A DNA stretch of 64,000 nucleotides. It comes from Lachnospiraceae bacterium. Lineage in GTDB: Bacteria > Bacillota > Clostridia > Lachnospirales > Lachnospiraceae. The stretch's first letter is position 1. Each line of letters begins with the position of its first letter. Under the pieces are notes generated by a model. It was not told the DNA's origin. It saw only the letters and a program-made list of their open reading frames with translations, and made no database searches. The stretch is from assembly GCA_910574195.1 (NCBI GenBank), contig CAJTBF010000001.1:434001-498000 (forward strand), in the 5' to 3' direction. A program made the translations under genes and the position numbers. This document shows, one piece after another, positions 1 through 8,348 of this stretch.

Positions 1-795
1 GTCTCCGCCGTCCGTACCAAAACCGGTCAGACCGTTATGAGATAAGCTGCCTGCCCACATCACTTCCGCCCTGGATGCATAATCTTCCGGATGTTCCAGC
101 AGAATTTTCGCATGTTTCATCACGGTGCGAATCAAATGCTCGCTGAACCCATCTGTCAGTTCCATGTTCTCCGACTGGTTCAGATACCGTTCCATCGTAT
201 GCATCATAATATCCACACAGCCGCTTTCAGTCTGATACCAGGGCAGCGTCATGGTCAGCTCGGGATTCATCACCGCGAATTTCGGGCGACAGTAGTTACT
301 GCTATATCCACGTTTAATCCCGCCTTCATCCTTCGTAATGACAGAAGAATCACTCATCTCGGATCCGGCCGCTGCAATGGTCAGCACCACTCCGATAGGA
401 AGACAGGCCTCTGCCGTCCGCTTTCGGTCATAATAATCCCACACATCTCCCTCGTTGGCCAGGCCATACCCGATGGCTTTCGCGGAATCAATCACACTGC
501 CGCCTCCCACGGCCAGAATAAAGTCCACTCCTTCCCTCCTGCACAATTCGATTCCCTCGTACACCAGAGAAAGTCTTGGATTTGGCACTACGCCGCCCAG
601 AGAAACATATGCAACTCCGGCATCACCAAGAGCCGCAAAAATCCGGTCAAGCAATCCGCTTTTCTTTACACTTCCCCCTCCATAATGTACCAGTACCTTC
701 CGGCATCCACAGGTACGGACCAGTTCCCCTGTCTGCTTCTCCGCTTCTTTTCCAAATACAATCTTTGTCGGTGCATAATAATTCGAAAGTTCCAT
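1..795 (-). CDS. Iron-containing alcohol dehydrogenase (3' end outside window)
   Basis: Translation from the ATG at 793-795 gives about 265 residues that run off the left edge of the window; the family is normally about 385-400 residues, so the C-terminal third is missing. The N-terminal part has the family pattern: an early KIVFGK strand, the GGGS nucleotide-binding segments (HYGGGSVKKSG and AVGGGSVIDSAKAIG) and the GSEMSDSSVIT segment, in which the Asp belongs to the iron-binding set. Enzymes of this BdhA/YqhD-like group reduce aldehydes or butyraldehyde with NAD(P)H in the cytoplasm. Substrate cannot be fixed from sequence. A purine-rich AAAGGAG site lies 7-8 bases before the ATG. It follows the isochorismatase-like gene on the same strand by 140 bp, so readthrough from that operon is possible. 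Confidence 0.85.
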   Translation of the reverse strand, partial: MELSNYYAPTKIVFGKEAEKQTGELVRTCGCRKVLVHYGGGSVKKSGLLDRIFAALGDAGVAYVSLGGVVPNPRLSLVYEGIELCRREGVDFILAVGGGSVIDSAKAIGYGLANEGDVWDYYDRKRTAEACLPIGVVLTIAAAGSEMSDSSVITKDEGGIKRGYSSNYCRPKFAVMNPELTMTLPWYQTESGCVDIMMHTMERYLNQSENMELTDGFSEHLIRTVMKHAKILLEHPEDYASRAEVMWAGSLSHNGLTGFGTDGGD

Positions 796-935
796 TTCTT
801 TTCTCCTTTTCTTTCTCTTTTTTTCTTTACCGGAAAATCTACCGGCTGCTTCTTCCATTATCCTGCGGCGTCCAAAATTTCTGCTCTTTCGCAGGGCGGC
901 TTTCTTCTGTCCTGTCCAAGAGCCTGTCCCTCGCT

Positions 936-1454
936 TTATTTCACTTCGATCTGACACACTTTCATGGCTTCCAGCGCTCTCTCATGGCTTAACGGCGTCA
1001 CTCCCGCGCAGCAATCCGCCTCCACAACCACCGGTACCTCCGGCAGGCAGGCTTTCAAAAGAAGAGCATTGGAAATCACACAGATGTCCGTACACAGTCC
1101 CATTAATGTGATCTGTTCTATCTTTTCTCCCTCCGCTTCATATGCCAGCAGTTTTTCTCCCAGTTCCCGGCTTCCGAACGCAGGCTTCTCCAACGGCGGC
1201 TCTGTCAAAAGAGAACGAATCTCTTCCTGAATTTCCCACCCTTTCGTTCCTCGGATACAATGCCGGACCGGCAGCTTTCTTCCCTCCTGGGTGTCCAGAT
1301 AATCTTCCCCATGGGTATCTTGTGTGGCAAGAACTTTTCCATGAAAGCCTTTGATTTTCTTTACCACCCGCGGCACGATGGCCACAGCCTCCGGTGTTCC
1401 CAAAGCCCCGTCTATAAAATCATTCTGCATATCCACCACAATCAATACGTTCAT
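936..1454 (-). CDS. Isochorismatase/nicotinamidase-family cysteine hydrolase
   Basis: A 172-residue cytoplasmic hydrolase of the isochorismatase superfamily. It starts directly with the signature strand LIVVDMQNDF, whose Asp8 would be the catalytic acid. A conserved Lys lies near residue 90 (LEKPAFGS) and the nucleophile Cys is in the motif GLCTDICVISNA near residue 120. Asp, Lys and Cys form the family triad. The length, the NDF motif and the GLCTDICV motif fit nicotinamidase (PncA-like) or a related amidase; the substrate is a guess. Its ATG overlaps the stop of the upstream GTPase-NYN gene by 4 bases (ATGA), so the two are translationally coupled. That coupling makes a functional link possible but does not show one. 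Confidence 0.85.
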   Translation of the reverse strand: MNVLIVVDMQNDFIDGALGTPEAVAIVPRVVKKIKGFHGKVLATQDTHGEDYLDTQEGRKLPVRHCIRGTKGWEIQEEIRSLLTEPPLEKPAFGSRELGEKLLAYEAEGEKIEQITLMGLCTDICVISNALLLKACLPEVPVVVEADCCAGVTPLSHERALEAMKVCQIEVK

Positions 1455-4330
1455 GTTCTCTTCTCCTCCTTTCTTTTTCCCAACCGTACTCGCTCCATCT
1501 CCCTGGCCGTCTCTTTATCCAGATAACGAAACAGATAATTTTTCCCGGAATCCGGCTGCTCCAGATACTTTTCCCGGATCTCCTGGTTTACAAGTGCAAT
1601 CTCTTCCCACAGTTCTTTTGCCGAAAGCAGGCGGCAGCCCTGCCCCCGGATAATCACCTGCTCAGTTCCGTCCGAAGTGGCCACCGTCACGTCATATTGA
1701 TGCCCAATCTCATGTGCCACTTTCTCAATATACTGATCGGCTGTCTCCGCTTCTTTCGTATAAACCACATAAATATTGTGGTAGGTTTCTACTTCTCCTG
1801 GAAATCCTTCCAGCTTATAGGCGTCGAATACCAGGATCAGGGTCCCCCCCTTTCTTCCCTGATAATTACTCAAAATATCCATCAGCATCCTGCGCGCACT
1901 GTCCATATTCACTTCCGCCAGCTCCTGAAGTTCCTTCCAGGCAAAAATAATATTGTATCCGTCCACCAGAAGGTATTCTTTTCTCTCTTTTTCTTTTGAG
2001 ACTGTTCCCCTGTTTTTCCCGGAAAGTCCGCATACCGCTCTTTTTCCCGTGCTCCCGTACTTTTCTTCTCTTTTTCCCGTATAGGAAGGCTGCCTTTCCG
2101 GTTCCGCTTTTTTATAAGAGAACTTTTTCCGGCCCTGCGCCTGCTCCCGCTTTCGCCGGGCTGCCTCCGCCATCCGCTCCAGTTCTTTCTCTTCCTGCGC
2201 ACTCAGCTCATACACCCTGGATGCCCGGCGGATCGCACTGCTGCCGTATTCCGGTTCTTTCTCTTCCTCCTGTTTCTTCCCGGTCTGGTTCTCCAGATGC
2301 ATGTAAGCTTCCACCTGGTCCCATTTTACCACAAATCCGGCGCCATGGGCACAAAATACGGATCCGGTCGGATTCGCCAGATCCCTCTCCGAATCGTATC
2401 CGATCTGTTCCACCACCTCTTCTGTATTATGACAGGGCCGATACCCCAACAACATACAGAAAAGTCTTCCCCGCCCCCGGGTATACGTCTGCACTTCGGT
2501 CTGATAATCCCGCATCGTGCTCACCGGCGCCATTCCCTGCAAAATAGACATCTCTCCTTCCGTCTCCGGTGTAGAAAAGGTTCCCTGCATCCGCTGCAGA
2601 TCTGATATGGAACGCCCTACTACCTCCGTCGGTACCTCCAATCGGTATTCATAATATGGTTCCAGCAAAATACTCTCCGCTTTTTTTAGTCCCTGCCGTA
2701 ACGCGCGGTAAGTCGCCTGCCGGAAATCGCCGCCCTCGGTATGTTTCTGATGGGCCCGTCCGGCTGCCAGCGTAATCCGCATATCCGTGACAGCCGATCC
2801 GGTCAGCACCCCAACATGTACCTTTTCTTCCAGATGTGTCAAAATCAAACGCTGCCAGTTGCGGTCCAGCACATCCTCACTGCATCGGGAGAAAAACTGC
2901 AGACCACTGTCCGGTTCCCCCGGTTCCAGCAGCAGATGCACCTCCGCATAGTGCCGCAGCGGTTCAAAATGTCCCACTCCTTCTACCGGTGCGGCAATCG
3001 TTTCCTTATATACGATACTTCCCATATCAAATTCTACCTGCACCTGAAAACGATCCCAGATGACGCGCCGCAGCACTTCAATCTGTACTTCCCCCATGAG
3101 CTGGGCGTGAATTTCGCCCACCTCCTTCTGCCATACAATATGCAAAAGCGGCTCCTCTTCCTCCAGCAACCGGAGATTTTGGAGCATGACGGAGGCATCG
3201 CAATCCGGCGGAAGCAGAATCCGATATGTCAGTACCGGTTCCAACACGGGTATCTCCGAGGCAGATTCGATTCCCAGCCCCTGTCCCGGCATGGTCTTTG
3301 TCAATCCTGCCACTGCACAGATTGTTCCCGCCGCCGCTTCGCCCACGGTCTCATATTTTGCTCCGGAATAAATCCGAATCTGATTTACTTTCTCTTCCCA
3401 GTATCCCTCTTCGTTTCCTGTCGATGATGATTCCCTTTTCCCGGAATACAAAATCTTTTGCTCTCCGCCACGGTTCGTAAGCAGATCCTTCACCTGCAGT
3501 TTTCCTCCGGTTACTTTCAGATGGGTAAGCCGTTCCCCCCGTTCATCCCTGGAAATCTTATAGATCTTCGCACCGAACAATTCCGGATAAGAAGGAATTT
3601 CCACATATTTTACCAATCCTGCAAGAAATTCTTCCACACCGGTTAATTTCAAAGCGGAACCGAAATAACAGGGAAACAGCTTCCTTTCTGCAATGAGACG
3701 GCATATCCCGGTTGTCTCCACCGTTCCACTCTCCACATATGCTTCCAGAACCGCCTCCTCACACATGGCTACATCCTCCAGAAACTCCGCCTGTTCCCCG
3801 GAATCCCCCCGCTCTTTTCCAAAATCCACACAATTTTCGTGGAGCCGCTTTTTCAGTTCCGCAAGCAGCTTTCCTGCATCCGTCCCCTGCTGGTCCATCT
3901 TATTCACAAACAGAAACGTCGGAATCCGATACCGGGAAAGCAGCTTCCACAAAGTCTCCGTATGTCCCTGCACCCCATCGGCACCGCTGATCACAAGAAC
4001 CGCCGCGTCCAATACCTGCAGTGTCCGTTCCATCTCCGCCGAAAAATCCACATGCCCCGGCGTATCCACAAGCGTGATCCGGGTGCCTGCGGCAGAAAAG
4101 ACAGCCTGCTTGGAAAAAATCGTAATCCCCCGCTCCCGTTCCAGATCAAAGGTATCCAGAAAGGCATCCCGGTTATCCACCCTGCCTGGTTTCCGTATTT
4201 CTCCGCTCACATACAGCAAGCTCTCTGACAATGTTGTCTTTCCCGCGTCCACATGAGCCAGGATGCCAAGACAAATCTGTTTTTTTCGCTGCTCTGTTTC
4301 TTTTTTTCTATTTTCTGAGGGATTTCCCAT
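1451..4330 (-). CDS. TetM-like ribosomal GTPase fused to C-terminal YacP/Rae1-type NYN endonuclease domain
   Basis: A 959-residue protein. Residues 1 to about 660 form an EF-G/TetM-type translational GTPase: G1 AHVDAGKT, G2 RGIT, G3 DTPGH, G4 NKMD, G5 GSAL, then EF-G-like domains II-V. It is closer to ribosomal protection proteins than to EF-G (for example KKAESILLEPY, compared with KKAGTELLEPY in TetM). The TetM domain IV loop YSPVSTPADF, which contacts the tetracycline site, is replaced by KHTEGGDF, so resistance should not be assumed. A charged linker (about 690-780) joins a complete NYN domain (about 785-935) with LLVDGYN, VFDAYK, ETADQYIEK and TSDGTEQ. These match YacP/Rae1, a ribosomal A-site mRNA endonuclease; the likely metal-binding Asp residues are 790, 836, 865 and 887. 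The start ATG has GAAAGGGG 7 bases upstream. Confidence 0.9.
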   Translation of the reverse strand: MGNPSENRKKETEQRKKQICLGILAHVDAGKTTLSESLLYVSGEIRKPGRVDNRDAFLDTFDLERERGITIFSKQAVFSAAGTRITLVDTPGHVDFSAEMERTLQVLDAAVLVISGADGVQGHTETLWKLLSRYRIPTFLFVNKMDQQGTDAGKLLAELKKRLHENCVDFGKERGDSGEQAEFLEDVAMCEEAVLEAYVESGTVETTGICRLIAERKLFPCYFGSALKLTGVEEFLAGLVKYVEIPSYPELFGAKIYKISRDERGERLTHLKVTGGKLQVKDLLTNRGGEQKILYSGKRESSSTGNEEGYWEEKVNQIRIYSGAKYETVGEAAAGTICAVAGLTKTMPGQGLGIESASEIPVLEPVLTYRILLPPDCDASVMLQNLRLLEEEEPLLHIVWQKEVGEIHAQLMGEVQIEVLRRVIWDRFQVQVEFDMGSIVYKETIAAPVEGVGHFEPLRHYAEVHLLLEPGEPDSGLQFFSRCSEDVLDRNWQRLILTHLEEKVHVGVLTGSAVTDMRITLAAGRAHQKHTEGGDFRQATYRALRQGLKKAESILLEPYYEYRLEVPTEVVGRSISDLQRMQGTFSTPETEGEMSILQGMAPVSTMRDYQTEVQTYTRGRGRLFCMLLGYRPCHNTEEVVEQIGYDSERDLANPTGSVFCAHGAGFVVKWDQVEAYMHLENQTGKKQEEEKEPEYGSSAIRRASRVYELSAQEEKELERMAEAARRKREQAQGRKKFSYKKAEPERQPSYTGKREEKYGSTGKRAVCGLSGKNRGTVSKEKERKEYLLVDGYNIIFAWKELQELAEVNMDSARRMLMDILSNYQGRKGGTLILVFDAYKLEGFPGEVETYHNIYVVYTKEAETADQYIEKVAHEIGHQYDVTVATSDGTEQVIIRGQGCRLLSAKELWEEIALVNQEIREKYLEQPDSGKNYLFRYLDKETAREMERVRLGKRKEEKRT

Positions 4331-4371
4331 TGAAATACCCCTTTCTATGATTCCTGATATTACATACCACT

Positions 4372-4400
4372 ATCATAACACAGAAACTGGCATTCGTCGA
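4372..4400 (-). promoter_or_regulatory. Probable promoter of the GTPase-NYN / hydrolase operon
   Basis: On the minus strand a TATGAT -10 element (4372-4377) is preceded by TCGACG (4395-4400) with a 17-base spacer. The -10 is close to consensus but the -35 is only 4 of 6. It lies 42 bases before the gene start. A small hairpin (ATTCG...CGAAT) overlaps the -35. Confidence 0.45.
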
Positions 4401-4488
4401 TAAGCGAATCGTCTCCGCGCAGTTTAGCGCATTCCTAAGCCTTGAAAAGTAACATAACATGCGCATTGAGGACCAGAGGAAAATTGCA

Positions 4489-4517
4489 TTGACAGGAAAA
4501 TCCGTTTCCTTTAAAAT
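4489..4517 (+). promoter_or_regulatory. Sigma-A promoter of the acyltransferase gene
   Basis: TTGACA at 4489-4494 and TAAAAT at 4512-4517 are separated by exactly 17 bases, 60 bases before the acyltransferase ATG. This is a near-consensus housekeeping promoter, divergent from the GTPase-NYN operon. Confidence 0.75.
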
Positions 4518-4576
4518 GAACACAGAAATCACTTTTGAGCGCAACGTTGCCGCCATTATTTGAAGGAGGTTCCCAA

Positions 4577-5671
4577 ATGAACAAAAAACATCCTGATTCT
4601 ACGAAACTTCCTGCTGAAAATAGCAGCAGCGGCCAAACTGCACGAAAACCAAACCACTACGGGGCAATCGATGGATTACGTACAATTGCGGCAATCGGCA
4701 TTGTGATGATGCACATAGCCGCAAATAATCAATATCAGATAACAGGATTTTTATATGAAAATATCATTGGATCATTTGATGACTTTGTATATCTGTTTAT
4801 GACAATTTCCGCTTTCGGGATGTGCTGCGGTTATTATGAGATGATTTCAAAAAATCAGGGAAGTATTTTCCTTTTCTATAGAAAAAGAATAAAAAAGATT
4901 TTGCCGTTTTTTTCTATTTTAATTCTAATGGATCTCGTGGTATCCCCTTCTCTTGCTTCTCTGTATGAAGCGTTTGCAGACTGGACGCTTTTGTTTGGAT
5001 TTTTACCAAGTCCGGATAAAATCGAAGTAATCGGCGTCGGATGGTTTTTGGGACTGGTATTTCTGTTTTATCTGTGTTTTCCATTTTTTTGTTTTCTTAT
5101 TGAGACTCGAAAAAAGGCCTGGTTTGTTTTTGGAATCAGCATTCTATATCATTTTGCCTGTAAAAATTATTTCCATGTAGGGCGGTATCATATTTTGTAC
5201 AGCGGATGTTTTTTTCTGGCCGGAGGTCTTATTTACTTATACCGTGATCAAATAACCCGGCTGGCAAAAAAAACATGGAGCCGATGGGTTATATTCAGAG
5301 CAATCTGCATTGCCGCCGTTTTCTACTATCTCATTTTCACCGAAGCGATGAGCTGTCTGCTCCTTTCCTCTTTGCTGTTGGTTTACGCGATTTTAAGCAG
5401 CCGATGCACCGCAAATAAACCTGCCGCCTTGTTAGAAAACCGTTTCACAAAATTTATCAGCGGCATTAGTATGGAGATCTATCTCTCCCACATGATGATT
5501 TTCCGTATCATAGAAAAACTCGGCTTAAACAAACAATTTGGAGCCGGTTGGGTTCAATATGGAATCACCGTGATTTTCGTACTGACCGGCGTATGTATCT
5601 TTGCCTGTCTCATAAAAAAATTGTTCGAGATTATAAACAACATCAGCGGAAGACGCCTGTTTCCGGAATAG
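4577..5671 (+). CDS. Membrane acyltransferase family 3 (OafA/YrhL-like)
   Basis: A 364-residue multi-pass membrane protein. After a polar N-terminus it enters the acyltransferase-3 fold with GAIDGLRTIAAIGIVMMHIAA, where DGLR and the His match the conserved family motif. About ten hydrophobic segments follow, including a late SMEIYLSHMMIFRII helix typical of the family. Such enzymes transfer acyl groups, usually acetyl, to sugars of surface polysaccharides or to peptidoglycan. The ATG at 4577 is chosen because GAAGGAGG ends 6 bases upstream; an in-frame TTG at 4535 lacks a site. The coding sequence is more AT-rich (many AAAAAA and TTTTT runs) than its neighbours, which hints at a different history. 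It is monocistronic with its own promoter. Confidence 0.8.
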   Translation: MNKKHPDSTKLPAENSSSGQTARKPNHYGAIDGLRTIAAIGIVMMHIAANNQYQITGFLYENIIGSFDDFVYLFMTISAFGMCCGYYEMISKNQGSIFLFYRKRIKKILPFFSILILMDLVVSPSLASLYEAFADWTLLFGFLPSPDKIEVIGVGWFLGLVFLFYLCFPFFCFLIETRKKAWFVFGISILYHFACKNYFHVGRYHILYSGCFFLAGGLIYLYRDQITRLAKKTWSRWVIFRAICIAAVFYYLIFTEAMSCLLLSSLLLVYAILSSRCTANKPAALLENRFTKFISGISMEIYLSHMMIFRIIEKLGLNKQFGAGWVQYGITVIFVLTGVCIFACLIKKLFEIINNISGRRLFPE

Positions 5672-5717
5672 TGATTCAGTCCTGGAAAACGGGATTCTTC
5701 CCTTCCATTCTTGCTAT

Positions 5718-5817
5718 TGTGCATATTTATTCATTTTTATTACTTTTTATTCACTCTTTTTTTCATTTTATACAGTTCTCTATTTCTTCCGGTTTTTCTC
5801 TTGCATAATTATAAGAT
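5718..5817 (+). promoter_or_regulatory. ArgR-type operator boxes upstream of argG
   Basis: Two close matches to the Gram-positive ARG box (TTGCATTTTTATTCA-type half palindromes) lie at 5718-5735 (GTGCATATTTATTCA core) and 5738-5755 (TACTTTTTATTCAC core), 20 bases apart centre to centre. A third, weaker match begins at 5800 (CTTGCAT) and overlaps the -35 element. The arrangement and the downstream argG gene suggest repression by ArgR with arginine; no binding was tested. Confidence 0.6.
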
Positions 5818-5829
5818 GTGGTGTATAGT
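5801..5829 (+). promoter_or_regulatory. Promoter of argG
   Basis: TTGCAT at 5801-5806 and TATAGT at 5824-5829 with a 17-base spacer, about 95 bases before the argG start. The -35 overlaps the third candidate ARG box, as expected for a repressed promoter. Confidence 0.6.
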
Positions 5830-5924
5830 ATGTGTTAGTTTATTCAGAGAAGTTCCCTTCCCTGAACAACAGCTTTTCTGGAGACAAAGACATCACGAAA
5901 AACAGAAATATGGAGGCAATGAAC

Positions 5925-7145
5925 ATGAGCAAAGAAAAAGTAATACTGGCTTATTCCGGCGGTCTGGATACCACCGCAATTATTCCCTGGTTAAAGGAAA
6001 ATTTTGATTATGAAGTAATCTGCTGCTGCATCGACTGCGGGCAGGGGGAAGAACTGGACGGACTGGAGGAACGCGCAAAGTTATCCGGCGCTTCCAAACT
6101 GTACATTGAAAATATCATCGACGAATTTTGCGACGAATATATCATGCCCTGTGTAAAAGCCGGCGCCGTTTATGAAAATAAATATCTGCTGGGAACTTCC
6201 ATGGCACGCCCGGTCATTGCAAAGCGTCTGGTAGAGATTGCCCGCAAGGAAGGCGCAACCGCCATCTGTCATGGCGCAACCGGAAAGGGAAATGATCAGA
6301 TTCGTTTTGAACTTGGTATCAAAGCGCTGGCTCCGGATATCAAGATTATCGCGCCCTGGCGCATGACCGATGTATGGACCATGCAGTCCCGGGAAGATGA
6401 GATTGCATATTGCCGTCAGCATCACATTGATCTGCCTTTTGATGCAAAACACAGTTACAGCCGCGACCGTAATTTGTGGCACATCAGTCATGAAGGACTG
6501 GAACTGGAGGATCCTTCCAATGAGCCCAATTACGACGATCTCCTGGTTCTGGGTGTTTCTCCTGAAAAAGCGCCGGATGAAGGGGAATATGTAACCATGA
6601 CTTTTGAGGCAGGCATTCCGAAGACCTTGAACGGAAAATCGATGAAAGTATCCGAGATTATTACGGAACTGAACGCACTGGGCGGGAAGCATGGCATCGG
6701 TATCATTGATATTGTGGAAAACCGTGTAGTCGGCATGAAATCCCGCGGTGTGTACGAGACCCCCGGCGGAACTATTCTGATGGAAGCGCACGAGCAGTTG
6801 GAAGAACTGGTGCTGGACCGCGCCACCTATGAAGTAAAAAAAGACCTGGGAAATAAATTTGCACAGATTGTATACGAAGGAAAATGGTTCACCCCGCTGC
6901 GGGAAGCAATTCAGGCTTTTGTGGACGTCACACAGCAGTATGTTACCGGAGAAGTAAAATTCAAGCTGTATAAAGGCAATATTATAAAAGCCGGCGAATC
7001 TTCCCCGTACTCTCTTTACAGTGAATCTCTGGCAAGCTTTACCACCGGGGAACTGTACGACCACCATGATGCGGACGGCTTTATCAACCTGTTCGGTCTT
7101 CCCCTGAAGGTCCGCGCAATGAAAATGCAGGAACTTCATAAATAA
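5925..7145 (+). CDS. argG: Argininosuccinate synthase
   Basis: A 406-residue cytoplasmic enzyme joining citrulline and aspartate with ATP to give argininosuccinate, the penultimate step of arginine synthesis. The PP-loop ATP motif AYSGGLDTT is at residues 9-17, and the family segments [23 protein letters not shown] and the substrate-binding region [13 protein letters not shown] are all present. Length matches the family. I place the start at the ATG at 5925, which has GGAGG 8 bases upstream. Two earlier in-frame ATGs (5910, 5919) overlap or crowd that site, and an ATG at 5832 would add 31 unconserved residues. No argH is adjacent inside the window. Expression is probably arginine-regulated through the upstream ARG boxes. 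Confidence 0.95.
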   Translation: MSKEKVILAYSGGLDTTAIIPWLKENFDYEVICCCIDCGQGEELDGLEERAKLSGASKLYIENIIDEFCDEYIMPCVKAGAVYENKYLLGTSMARPVIAKRLVEIARKEGATAICHGATGKGNDQIRFELGIKALAPDIKIIAPWRMTDVWTMQSREDEIAYCRQHHIDLPFDAKHSYSRDRNLWHISHEGLELEDPSNEPNYDDLLVLGVSPEKAPDEGEYVTMTFEAGIPKTLNGKSMKVSEIITELNALGGKHGIGIIDIVENRVVGMKSRGVYETPGGTILMEAHEQLEELVLDRATYEVKKDLGNKFAQIVYEGKWFTPLREAIQAFVDVTQQYVTGEVKFKLYKGNIIKAGESSPYSLYSESLASFTTGELYDHHDADGFINLFGLPLKVRAMKMQELHK

Positions 7146-7172
7146 TCTGTCTGAATTTCTCTTAAACAGACA

Positions 7173-7222
7173 AAAAGAATAGATCAGAGACTGCGCAATG
7201 CTTCTTTCTGATCTATTCTTTT
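7173..7222. terminator. Bidirectional terminator after argG
   Basis: A perfect 16-bp inverted repeat, 7173-7188 with 7207-7222, starts with an A-run and ends with TTTT. It can stop argG on the plus strand and the DUF2871 operon coming from the right. Confidence 0.85.
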
Positions 7223-7237
7223 CATCCTGTCCCTCCT

Positions 7238-7648
7238 CTAGGCCGCCCGCCTTTTTATTTTCCATAACAGAAGCATGATACAAACACCCAGGAAAATATG
7301 ACCGATTCCTGCAATACCGGAAATAGAAGCATCCATCCCTCTGCTCAATTCTGTTCCCCTTACCTGCGTCATCCCTCTCATAAAGAAACCCAAACCGGTA
7401 ATATTCAAACCAAACTGATAAGCAAACAAAATCTTACCCGTATTCTGATCGGAAAAAGAAAACACTTTTTCAACCAGCATCAATATAAGAAAGAAGAACA
7501 TTCCCAACAAAAAATAATGTGTATGCATCATGGACAGATTTGTCTGACCGGTAAAATGACTGAATTTTGTAAATTCTCTATAAAATACTCCAAATCCCAT
7601 GGCAATGATTGCGTAAATCAAAGCCATATTCGCGTATCGTTTGACCAT
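7238..7648 (-). CDS. DUF2871 family small membrane protein
   Basis: A 136-residue protein with four predicted hydrophobic helices (about 8-26, 44-62, 74-92, 112-130), a conserved HTHYFLLGMFFF segment near residue 42 and a basic C-terminal KIKRRAA. I recognise it as DUF2871, a clostridial integral membrane family of unknown biochemical role. It is the distal gene of a two-gene unit with the TetR-type regulator upstream (30 bp gap), so it is the likely target of that repressor. DUF2871 genes commonly travel with such regulators. No function should be inferred beyond a membrane protein whose expression responds to the regulator's ligand. Confidence 0.75.
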   Translation of the reverse strand: MVKRYANMALIYAIIAMGFGVFYREFTKFSHFTGQTNLSMMHTHYFLLGMFFFLILMLVEKVFSFSDQNTGKILFAYQFGLNITGLGFFMRGMTQVRGTELSRGMDASISGIAGIGHIFLGVCIMLLLWKIKRRAA

Positions 7649-7678
7649 TCTGATTTTCTCCTCCTATATCTATTTTCC

Positions 7679-8230
7679 CTAATAGATTGTGCGTCTGATC
7701 ATAATAAGAAAGAACGTAATATCAGGCTCCTGCGCCTTTAATGATATCATGATGTTCCCCACAATGAAGCGTACAAACCTCTCTTTGGTAAATGTCTCGT
7801 CCCAAATGTCCCTGCGGATATGTGCGTCTCGCTCCATACACTGAATGAGCACCGCCTCCAGCGTAGACTGCATGGACGCCATACGTGCCTGTCCCACCGT
7901 TTCCATATCTCCAAGACTGTTCATAAGCTTCCCGGCAGATTGATTTATTCGCTCTTTTAGAAACAGAAAGATCTCTTGTACTTGTTCACAAAAAGAACGA
8001 CCTGTAATTACTGTTTTCATCTCAAAAAATGTTTGCTGCCAGTATTCTTCTGTCAGCGCAAACAAAATCTCGTCCTTATTTGAAAAGTAATTATACACGG
8101 TTCCTGTCGCAACGCCGGCTTTCCTTGCCAGAGTACGGATATTGACCGCTTCGATCCCTTCTGTGTCTGTAATCTGACGAGCGAAATTCAGTAACATTTC
8201 ACGCAGGGTGTCATCCTTTCTTCTCACCAA
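7679..8230 (-). CDS. TetR/AcrR-family transcriptional regulator
   Basis: A 183-residue repressor with an N-terminal TetR DNA-binding domain. The helix-turn-helix is VNIRTLARKAGVATGTVYNYF (about residues 25-45), followed by the family's NKDEILF. The C-terminal ligand and dimer domain is unrelated to named drug-binding members, so the inducer is unknown. It is first in an operon with the DUF2871 gene. Two TGAACAYGTTCA palindromes flank its consensus promoter, which strongly suggests autorepression. Confidence 0.85.
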   Translation of the reverse strand: MVRRKDDTLREMLLNFARQITDTEGIEAVNIRTLARKAGVATGTVYNYFSNKDEILFALTEEYWQQTFFEMKTVITGRSFCEQVQEIFLFLKERINQSAGKLMNSLGDMETVGQARMASMQSTLEAVLIQCMERDAHIRRDIWDETFTKERFVRFIVGNIMISLKAQEPDITFFLIMIRRTIY

Positions 8231-8254
8231 ATCCCCCCTTCTGCTTCCTTATTT

Positions 8255-8320
8255 ATGAACATGTTCATTTATATTATAATTACGAACCGCTGCTTTGTCA
8301 ATCTTATTTGAACACGTTCA
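8255..8320 (-). promoter_or_regulatory. Consensus promoter flanked by two TetR-type palindromic operators
   Basis: On the minus strand a perfect TTGACA (8296-8301) and TATAAT (8273-8278) are spaced by 17 bases. A perfect 14-bp palindrome, ATGAACATGTTCAT, lies at 8255-8268 just downstream of the -10. A near copy, TGAACACGTTCA, lies at 8309-8320 just upstream of the -35. The centres are about 53 bp apart. These are the obvious operators for the adjacent TetR regulator. Confidence 0.8.
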
Positions 8321-8348
8321 TAAATAAACCGGAACTCTTTCTGTTTTC

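Noticed and set aside
2741-3427. Plus-strand frame opposite the GTPase-NYN gene
   Set aside because: No ribosome site or family; lies within the well-supported GTPase domain on the other strand.
1451-4330. Simple tetracycline resistance gene call
   Set aside because: The TetM loop motif that contacts the drug site is not conserved and the protein carries an extra nuclease domain, so resistance is not supported.
6081-7283. 400-codon open frame antisense to argG
   Set aside because: It mirrors the argG coding sequence on the opposite strand, shows no domain and has a biased composition typical of a shadow frame.
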